Source: Candidatus Heimdallarchaeota archaeon (lineage in GTDB: Archaea; Asgardarchaeota; Heimdallarchaeia; Heimdallarchaeales; Heimdallarchaeaceae). From it: a stretch of DNA of 6,396 nucleotides. This document shows positions 1-4,759 of the stretch, piece by piece (within the stretch, counting starts at the first letter, position 1; each line of letters opens with the position of its first letter). The stretch covers positions 1 to 6,396 of the forward strand of contig DAOVRE010000096.1 of assembly GCA_030628305.1 (NCBI GenBank). Reading direction: 5' to 3'. The position numbers were made by a program, and so were the translations under genes. The notes under the pieces were generated by a model, which made no database searches, was not told the DNA's origin, and saw only the letters and a list, made by a program, of their open reading frames with translations.

Positions 1-75
1 ATGAAAACTGTTAAAAACAATCATCTTTGCAAATGTTAATTAGGTAAAGCAATAAACCTCTAGTAATTGTGTTAC

Positions 76-81
76 GAGGAG
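76..81 (+). promoter_or_regulatory. Ribosome binding site of the S6e gene
   Basis: GAGGAG lies six bases before the ATG at 88. It is a strong Shine-Dalgarno match and fixes the start of the S6e gene. Confidence 0.75.
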
Positions 82-87
82 TAAAAA

Positions 88-495
88 ATGTCAGAAAAAT
101 CAAGACAACTCGAATTTAAGATTAACATTGGCGATAATGAAGGAAAGTGCTTTTCAAAAATTGTAAGAGATGCTCAAGCAACTGCCTTGATAGGTTTAAA
201 AATCGGCGACAAAATAGATGGCAGTTTAATGGGCTTTCCAGCCTATGAGTTCATAATTACTGGTGGAAGCGACCGTGATGGTTTTCCTCATCGATCAAAC
301 ATTCAAGGAGCTGGAAGAAGAAAATATCTATTGAGTGGTGGAATCGGTTACAAAGTTCATAGAAAGGGAAGAAGGATAAGGAAAACTGTACGTGGTAACA
401 CACTCTCAGAAACGTCTTATCAAATCAATATGAAAGTATCAAAGAACGGAAACAAACCTCTCAATGAGTTAATTGAAGGTAGCAGTTCCGAATAA
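88..495 (+). CDS. rps6e: Small-subunit ribosomal protein S6e (archaeal/eukaryotic type)
   Basis: This is a structural protein of the small ribosomal subunit, found in archaea and eukaryotes and absent from bacteria. The 135-residue product carries the S6e signature blocks: LIGLKIGDKIDG at about 34-45, ITGGSDRDGFPHR at 57-69, a basic stretch of repeated Arg/Lys at 77-99, and KTVRGNTLSETSYQIN at 99-114. The length matches archaeal S6e, which lacks the long phosphorylated C-terminal helix of eukaryotic S6. The ATG start is fixed by a Shine-Dalgarno sequence, GAGGAG at 76-81, six bases upstream. The gene stands alone on its strand and converges on the membrane-protein gene 39 bases downstream, so the S6e-aIF2-gamma pairing seen in many archaea is not present on its 3' side. 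The C-terminus (about 115-135) is a polar, probably flexible tail. Identification is confident. Confidence 0.96.
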   Translation: MSEKSRQLEFKINIGDNEGKCFSKIVRDAQATALIGLKIGDKIDGSLMGFPAYEFIITGGSDRDGFPHRSNIQGAGRRKYLLSGGIGYKVHRKGRRIRKTVRGNTLSETSYQINMKVSKNGNKPLNELIEGSSSE

Positions 496-512
496 CTCCT
501 TTTATAGACAAT

Positions 513-532
513 AAAAAAATAAAAGAAAAACT
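513..532 (-). terminator. T-rich terminator of the membrane-protein gene
   Basis: Read on the minus strand, the DNA two bases past the stop codon of the membrane-protein gene is AGTTTTTCTTTTATTTTTTT. This is a long T tract with no hairpin, the usual form of an intrinsic archaeal terminator. A 13-base part of it (520-532) recurs exactly behind the WD40 gene at 2996-3008. Confidence 0.6.
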
Positions 533-534
533 AC

Positions 535-1077
535 TTAATCAGTTTTAATTTTCTTTTTAGTTTTAGTTTTCTTTTTGGTGGTTTTTGCTATTTTTGCTTT
601 TTCTGGTCTATCTACTTTGTCTTCTTCTAAGAAAAATATGTAGAAAATTGAAGCGATTATTACTGCAATCAGCACACCAAAAATAGTCCATTGCATTCCA
701 GCTGTAAAGTTCGATGGTAAACCACTACCTCTTGGACGAATGGATGTAATCAACCATGTAATTAGAATTGCTATTATTGAGCTTGTAATAAAAGTCCCCC
801 ATGAAGGAAGCTTTGCTCTCATTTCACTCCAAGTTGCCAATGAAATCAACAAGAAGAAGTAAAATAGCGATAAGAGAAGTATTTCTGCTACAACTAATCC
901 CCAGCTATAATGTGGCACATCTTGATCGACAAAATACCATATCCTCAAGAAACCTGCTGTTTCATAGCTGAGAGAAGCAAATATGATGGCTACAATCAAG
1001 GTCCCTATTACTATAATTGAACTAATAAGAAGTGTTCTATTTTTATCATTTTTCCAAAGTGTTTGATATATACTCAT
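535..1077 (-). CDS. Four-helix membrane protein with lysine-rich C-terminal tail, function unknown
   Basis: I do not recognise a family for this 180-residue protein. It has four hydrophobic segments long enough to span the membrane, at about residues 16-37, 59-82, 93-113 and 130-150. A loop of about 20 residues with aromatic and acidic residues follows the first helix (YETAGFLRIWYFVDQDV), and a short loop containing RPRGSG follows the third. The last 30 residues are polar and strongly basic (TKKKTKTKKKIKTD at the end). With an even number of helices both ends should lie on the same side, and the positive charge suggests the cytoplasm. The ATG start has AGGGGAT about ten bases upstream on the minus strand. 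The gene is convergent with S6e and divergent from the RNase P operon, so it is probably transcribed alone. Its composition and hydrophobic pattern support a real gene; function is unassigned. Confidence 0.8.
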   Translation of the reverse strand: MSIYQTLWKNDKNRTLLISSIIVIGTLIVAIIFASLSYETAGFLRIWYFVDQDVPHYSWGLVVAEILLLSLFYFFLLISLATWSEMRAKLPSWGTFITSSIIAILITWLITSIRPRGSGLPSNFTAGMQWTIFGVLIAVIIASIFYIFFLEEDKVDRPEKAKIAKTTKKKTKTKKKIKTD

Positions 1078-1108
1078 CTTCTGTGTATCCCCTTGTACTT
1101 TTTCCAGT

Positions 1109-1120
1109 TCAAATATTTGA
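1109..1120. promoter_or_regulatory. Perfect 12-bp A/T-rich palindrome in the divergent promoter region
   Basis: TCAAATATTTGA is its own reverse complement. It lies 32-43 bases upstream of the membrane-protein start, near where a TATA box would sit for a transcript with a very short leader. It could be that TATA box, a regulator site, or chance in A/T-rich DNA. The 1078-1255 region around it holds no ORF or RNA gene that I can see. Confidence 0.3.
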
Positions 1121-1199
1121 GTGGATTATTAGTAACCAGAGAGTTTTATCTCAATGCGTTTATTAATTTTTAGCTTTGCGATTTAAAGCACTGTCAAAA

Positions 1200-1214
1200 T
1201 TTAACTATTTAATG
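1200..1214 (+). promoter_or_regulatory. TATA-box-like element of the RNase P operon
   Basis: TTTAACTATTTAATG-like sequence lies about 45-55 bases before the TTG at 1256 and about 80-95 bases before the ATG at 1295. A start site roughly 25 bases downstream, near 1232-1240, would give a leader containing both possible Rpp30 starts. It is assigned by composition and position only. Confidence 0.35.
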
Positions 1215-1294
1215 TTTTTCATTTCTTTTAATTCCTCTTCATAGAGAGAAAGTTTTTGAAGAAACAACAATCTCATACATCTAGAGGAAAGTAC

Positions 1295-2137
1295 ATGAAA
1301 GACCCAGAAGCATTTACCTCTGATTCGGCTCTATCTTGTGAGAATTACGTTTCTGTAGATAATCTGAGAAATCTAGAACTTTTCTCTAAAATTGTTAAGC
1401 CATTAAGAATAAATCTCTTCTCAGTAGATGATTTAAACCTTGATAATGTGAACGAACTAATTACTTCAGATGAAGCAAAGAAATATAATGTCACATCGTT
1501 GGTTGAAATATGCAATAAAACTGTAGGAAAGAATTTTGATTTAAAGGATTTTAGGCAAACAATAAGGGACACAATAATTGATGCGAATTTTGATATTTAC
1601 ATTTTAATCTCTAGAAAGACACTTGAAGAAGATTCTATTGAAAATCTGAAACGTAAATTGTCTGAATTAAGAAATAAACATGAAATTATAGCCGTAAAGG
1701 CTGACGATATTAAGATCCTCAAATGGGCTGCACATGATAGAAGAGTAGATTACATAACTGTAGATCTTTTATCTAGCCACTTAACAATTGATAAAGCCTT
1801 ATGTTCTTTGATGAAGCAACACAACAAATATTTTGAATTGACACTATCTCCGCTTCTTTTAAGTGATAACAAGGGAGTAAGCGCCGCAATTAGGTCTGGG
1901 AAGAAAATATTCAAACTAATTAGTTCAACAAACACCCATTTCATTCTTACTATGAAACCTAAATCCTGTTACCAGCTGAGAAATGGAATTCAGATTAGAT
2001 ATCTAGCACAATTATTAGATATTCCATTCAACAGAAGTAACAAGAGTGTTTTCGATAATCAATTAATAATTGCGTTGAAAAATGCAATGAAACTAGATAG
2101 GTCGAATATTGTCGATGGTATTAGGGAGGGTGGTTGA
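1295..2137 (+). CDS. rnp3: RNase P protein component 3 (Rpp30 / p30 family)
   Basis: Rpp30 is a TIM-barrel-like subunit of archaeal RNase P. With Pop5 it supports the catalytic domain of the RNase P RNA, which removes 5' leaders from pre-tRNA. From the ATG at 1295 the product has 280 residues. The conserved half is clear: HEIIAVKADD, then KWAAHDRRVDYITVD (about residues 143-157), FELTLSPLL (about 180-188), IRSGKKIFKLISSTNTHFILT (about 199-219), and a final segment ending RYLAQLLDIP. The N-terminal part is weakly conserved and the protein is longer than the 210-230 residues common in archaea. An in-frame TTG at 1256 would add 13 residues. I prefer the ATG because AGAGG at 1283-1287 is a good ribosome binding site seven bases before it, while the TTG has only a weaker AGAGAG. 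The gene is followed one base after its stop by Pop5, a typical archaeal pairing. Confidence 0.9.
   Translation: MKDPEAFTSDSALSCENYVSVDNLRNLELFSKIVKPLRINLFSVDDLNLDNVNELITSDEAKKYNVTSLVEICNKTVGKNFDLKDFRQTIRDTIIDANFDIYILISRKTLEEDSIENLKRKLSELRNKHEIIAVKADDIKILKWAAHDRRVDYITVDLLSSHLTIDKALCSLMKQHNKYFELTLSPLLLSDNKGVSAAIRSGKKIFKLISSTNTHFILTMKPKSCYQLRNGIQIRYLAQLLDIPFNRSNKSVFDNQLIIALKNAMKLDRSNIVDGIREGG
2125..2130 (+). promoter_or_regulatory. Ribosome binding site that sets the Pop5 start
   Basis: GGAGGG, within a longer AGGGAGGGTGG tract inside the end of the Rpp30 gene, lies eight bases before the ATG at 2139. It favours that ATG over an upstream in-frame TTG at 2109, which has no such site. The arrangement suggests translational coupling of the two RNase P subunits. 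Confidence 0.75.
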
Positions 2138-2138
2138 A

Positions 2139-2468
2139 ATGGTTGTAATCACTCGAGATAGATATGTAGTTTTCCAAGTTCTATCAGAAGAAGATTTGCC
2201 AAACCTTTCTTTGATAAAAGCCAAAATATGGGATGAATACCAAAAAATATTTGGTATAAGTGGAACAACAGGAGCAGGATTATTCTTTGATAATTATAAA
2301 GAAGAGGGAACAGGGATAATTCGATGTGATCATAAAGCTTTGTCGAACCTAATGGCAATTCTGTCTAGAATCACAAACATTAGCAATAAAGATGTAATTT
2401 TGATTCCCTTATATACGACAGGATTAGTAAACAAAGCAAAGAGCTATTTAAAAACATTAGAAAAATAA
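2139..2468 (+). CDS. rnp2: RNase P protein component 2 (Pop5 / Rpp14 family)
   Basis: Pop5 is the RRM-like subunit that pairs with Rpp30 and helps archaeal RNase P cleave pre-tRNA. The 109-residue product shows the family pattern: RDRYVVFQVLSEE at about 6-18, a helix with KIWDEYQKIFGISGTTGAG (29-47), the beta-strand motif GTGIIRCDHKALSNLMAIL (57-75), and a C-terminal TTGLVNKAKSYL (93-104), matching the usual 'SGT..KAK' end of Pop5. An extension back to a TTG at 2109 is possible but has no ribosome binding site and would overlap Rpp30. The ATG at 2139 is one base past the Rpp30 TGA, so equal production of the two partners is likely. In many archaea this pair precedes proteasome or exosome genes; here a dCMP deaminase follows. 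Confidence 0.93.
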   Translation: MVVITRDRYVVFQVLSEEDLPNLSLIKAKIWDEYQKIFGISGTTGAGLFFDNYKEEGTGIIRCDHKALSNLMAILSRITNISNKDVILIPLYTTGLVNKAKSYLKTLEK

Positions 2469-2499
2469 ATCATTAAAGAATTATCAGAAGGAAACAGAA

Positions 2500-2982
2500 A
2501 TGGTAGATCAGGAAGAACCACGCGAGTTTAAGAAATTAAACAGACCCTCTTGGGACGACTATTTTATTCAAATTGCAGAAATTGTGAAAACAAGGGCAAC
2601 TTGTTTTAGAAGACAAGTTGGAGCTGTTCTTGTAAACGATAACAAACAAATCATTTCAACTGGTTATAATGGTGTTCCTAGAGGAGTGACACACTGTACA
2701 ATAAAAACTTGTACAAAATTATACGAAAAATCTGGAGAAAAAAACGAGATATGTCCTGCTGTTCACGCTGAACTTAATGCTATACTACAAGCTGCAAGTG
2801 CTGGAATAAGTCCTGAGGGCACAACATTGTATTCCACAACTCGACCATGTAGTGGGTGTACAATGGCAATTATCAATGTAGGGATAAAACGGGTGGTTTA
2901 TGTGGAAGACTATACTGATCCTATACTACGATCTGGATGGCTAGACATACCAGAGGTTGTTTTTGAAAAATATGAAAGATAA
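2500..2982 (+). CDS. dCMP deaminase (zinc-dependent, ComEB-like family)
   Basis: The enzyme deaminates dCMP to dUMP, supplying thymidylate synthesis in the cytoplasm. The 160-residue protein carries the whole zinc-deaminase site: HAE at 89-91 (His as zinc ligand, Glu as proton shuttle) and PCSGC at 116-120 with C117 and C120 as the other ligands. The dCMP-specific block is also present: CFRRQVGAVLV (35-45), GYNGVPRGVTHC (55-66), then a cysteine-containing insert with C71 and C85 before HAE. This insert separates dCMP deaminases from short cytidine deaminases. The N-terminal RPSWDDYFIQIAEIV helix is also typical. The ATG has GAAGGA at 2487-2492 seven bases upstream. It follows Pop5 by 31 bases and is probably the third gene of that operon. 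A riboflavin-type or tRNA deaminase is less likely given the GYNGVPRG block. Confidence 0.93.
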   Translation: MVDQEEPREFKKLNRPSWDDYFIQIAEIVKTRATCFRRQVGAVLVNDNKQIISTGYNGVPRGVTHCTIKTCTKLYEKSGEKNEICPAVHAELNAILQAASAGISPEGTTLYSTTRPCSGCTMAIINVGIKRVVYVEDYTDPILRSGWLDIPEVVFEKYER

Positions 2983-2995
2983 TATATCCTGATTG

Positions 2996-3008
2996 TAAAA
3001 GAAAAACT
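2996..3008 (-). terminator. T-rich terminator of the WD40 gene
   Basis: On the minus strand AGTTTTTCTTTTA begins 14 bases past the stop codon of the WD40 gene. It has no hairpin and is identical over 13 bases to the tract behind the membrane-protein gene (520-532). No clear T tract on the plus strand follows the dCMP deaminase stop in this 40-base convergent gap. Confidence 0.55.
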
Positions 3009-3022
3009 TGATTTCATCCACT

Positions 3023-4585
3023 TTATGTAAGAAATGAAATAGTATCTGAATTTTTTCTGGTGTAAAGCATTTTATTCTGAGAATCTACTAATACTCTTAA
3101 AGCTTTGATAATTTCTTCTGGATAGTAAGAATCCTTGTCCGTATGGCTGATGGTTTTCAACTTGTTGTGATTTATGAATATTGAAGAATCTCCGTGAGAG
3201 AAATTAATTTGAAAAAGACTGGTTTTCACTACTTCATCTTCTGTTTCTTTTGATATTTCCCCCTTGATTATTTCATCTTTTTGTAAATCTAGTACAAGAT
3301 TTGGAGTTAAAATTATGTATCTCTTCACCTGATGAAGCTTAGTTGGTTTTTTCGATAATTCGATTGTTTTTAAAATATTAATATCTGAATCAAGAATGTG
3401 AATTGTAGAATTGTCTCCAACACAAATTAACCTATTATCATAGTAGAAAATGCCTTGAATGGATTTGTCGTATAGTTTTTTTGTGCTTAGTAGTTTAAGA
3501 TTAGTAATGTCTAAAACGGTAATTTCACCGTCCCTAGACGCAATCACAACGTTCTTAGGCATAATACAGAGACTAGAAATTGGTACAATTTTATCCTTCT
3601 TCTTTACTAAATTGAATGATTCATCATAGAGGCATATTTCTCCAGATTCTAATCCTACTATCATTTTATTGGATGGCAATACTGAAAGCGAAATAGGTCT
3701 ATGTTCTAACTTATTTTGTATGATTAATTGTTTAGTACCAAAATCACTTTTTCTTAAATGAGAATCCATTGAACTTGAGTATATATTATTATTTTTAATT
3801 TCTATACCTGTTATGTTTTTACCATGAAGGAAAACAATTTCCCTATTCTTTAGCTTATGTTTGTCCCATACTGAAATCATTCCTGCTACATGTCCTAATA
3901 TAATGTTATACTCTGTAATTTTGCAGATAGTTGCGGGGATACCATTTACTCTTGCAAACTGCTGCAGAATATGTCTGGAATCTTTTCCTTGAAATTCAGT
4001 TATATCTTTTGATGCCTTTTTTATAGCTTTTATTATTGTTGAAGGTTTGACTGATAGATATTTTACAAACCCCAAATCCTCTGCCCTATATATTGAAATT
4101 AGACCATCATGGTGAGCAGTAATTATAATGTCATCTGCAATAAAGAATCTTTCCAAATCAGGAATTCTAACCTTATCGACCTCGACCAGTTTATTATTTT
4201 CTAGTTTCCATTTTTTGAGAAACTGATCTCTACTTGCGCTGATGATGTAATTTCTCCACGGTTTTGCCCCAATTATGGTTGATGAATGTGCTCTCTTTGA
4301 TTGTAGTAATTCTAAAGTTTTAAGAGACCATAATTTTATTTCTAAATTCTGCGACGTAGTGACGAAATACTCAGTATCAAGAATTCTTTGAATGTCAGTA
4401 ATTGATGTGTTGTGGGCATAAATGCAAGCAATTTCTTTTTCTAACTCCTCATTCCAAATACAAATTCTCCCGTCTCTACCCCCGGTGAAGATTTTACCAT
4501 CCATTTCTTGAATTACTGTTACGCCCTTTAGGTGTCCTGGTTGATGATAAATAATCTCAGTCACACTAGAATTTGTTCCACTCAC
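3023..4585 (-). CDS. WD40-repeat beta-propeller protein, function unknown
   Basis: This is a 520-residue cytoplasmic protein (no signal peptide or membrane segment) built from WD40-like blades, which usually act as protein-binding scaffolds. The clearest repeats are GH...GGRDGRICIWN (18-45), AH...NLEIKLWS (57-87), AH...SASRDQFLKKWK (99-127), HHDGLISIYRA (158-168), GHVAGMISVWD (231-241), LESGEICLYD (312-321), and SRDGEITVLD (350-359). The C-terminal third is more degenerate. A stretch at about 178-215, rich in Lys and Asp, interrupts the repeats and may be an inserted helical segment or a linker. About ten or more blades would suggest two propellers or one large one; I cannot tell which. The start is GTG with no ribosome binding site, but a TATA-like box about 26-35 bases upstream suggests a leaderless message. 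The client is unknown; neighbours in translation do not prove a role there. Confidence 0.85.
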   Translation of the reverse strand: MSGTNSSVTEIIYHQPGHLKGVTVIQEMDGKIFTGGRDGRICIWNEELEKEIACIYAHNTSITDIQRILDTEYFVTTSQNLEIKLWSLKTLELLQSKRAHSSTIIGAKPWRNYIISASRDQFLKKWKLENNKLVEVDKVRIPDLERFFIADDIIITAHHDGLISIYRAEDLGFVKYLSVKPSTIIKAIKKASKDITEFQGKDSRHILQQFARVNGIPATICKITEYNIILGHVAGMISVWDKHKLKNREIVFLHGKNITGIEIKNNNIYSSSMDSHLRKSDFGTKQLIIQNKLEHRPISLSVLPSNKMIVGLESGEICLYDESFNLVKKKDKIVPISSLCIMPKNVVIASRDGEITVLDITNLKLLSTKKLYDKSIQGIFYYDNRLICVGDNSTIHILDSDINILKTIELSKKPTKLHQVKRYIILTPNLVLDLQKDEIIKGEISKETEDEVVKTSLFQINFSHGDSSIFINHNKLKTISHTDKDSYYPEEIIKALRVLVDSQNKMLYTRKNSDTISFLT

Positions 4586-4610
4586 AAATATTATGAATCT
4601 TAAATGCTAA

Positions 4611-4620
4611 TTAATATTTA
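4611..4620 (-). promoter_or_regulatory. TATA box of the WD40 gene, placed for leaderless transcription
   Basis: On the minus strand TAAATATTAA covers bases 26 to 35 upstream of the GTG start at 4585. That is where an archaeal TATA box lies relative to its transcription start. The bases between box and GTG contain no Shine-Dalgarno sequence, so transcription probably begins at or very near the start codon. Confidence 0.5.
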
Positions 4621-4634
4621 CATTATTGTAAAAT

Positions 4635-4700
4635 TTTGTGGCTCATTTCGTCGTAGGAACATCATTTGTCAGTCTGGGACGGTTAAATCACAGCCACAAA
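4635..4700 (-). ncRNA. Box C/D sRNA (2'-O-methylation guide), predicted to target G2251 of 23S rRNA
   Basis: The minus strand has every element of an archaeal C/D guide RNA, in order. A terminal stem pairs TTTGTGGC (4700-4693) with GCCACAAA (4642-4635). A 3-nt bulge (4692-4690) leads into the C box GTGATTT (4691-4685). Then come a 12-nt guide (4684-4673), D' box CTGA (4672-4669), 3-nt spacer CAA, C' box ATGATGT (4665-4659), a second 12-nt guide (4658-4647), and D box ATGA (4646-4643) directly joined to the stem. That is the kink-turn layout bound by L7Ae, with tandem G-A pairs. Such RNAs direct fibrillarin to methylate the target base paired five nucleotides upstream of D or D'. The D' guide AACCGTCCCAGA fits the 23S P-loop at C2248-U2257 and points to G2251. 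The RNA lies 59 bases after the ileS stop and 49 bases before the WD40 gene, on the same strand. It may be processed from the ileS transcript or have its own promoter (a weak candidate, AATAGATAAAAG, is at 4719-4730). Confidence 0.85.
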
Positions 4701-4759
4701 GACAAATTATCTTGCTTTCTTTTATCTATTCCTCTATTAGAGTTGGGAATATAGAAGAA

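Noticed and set aside
1..38. ATG at position 1 as a small gene, and a C-box-like AGATGATT on the minus strand at about 18-25
   Set aside because: The frame from position 1 ends after 12 codons, and no D box or second guide lies near the C-box-like sequence.
1173..1189. Short hairpin GCTTT...AAAGC in the divergent intergenic region
   Set aside because: Five base pairs with a 7-base loop in A/T-rich DNA is expected by chance and it has no further supporting structure.
4635..4700. A tRNA gene at this site, suggested by the paired ends and ~66-base length
   Set aside because: There is no T-arm GTTCRA motif, no D-arm and no anticodon stem; the C/D box layout explains every segment.
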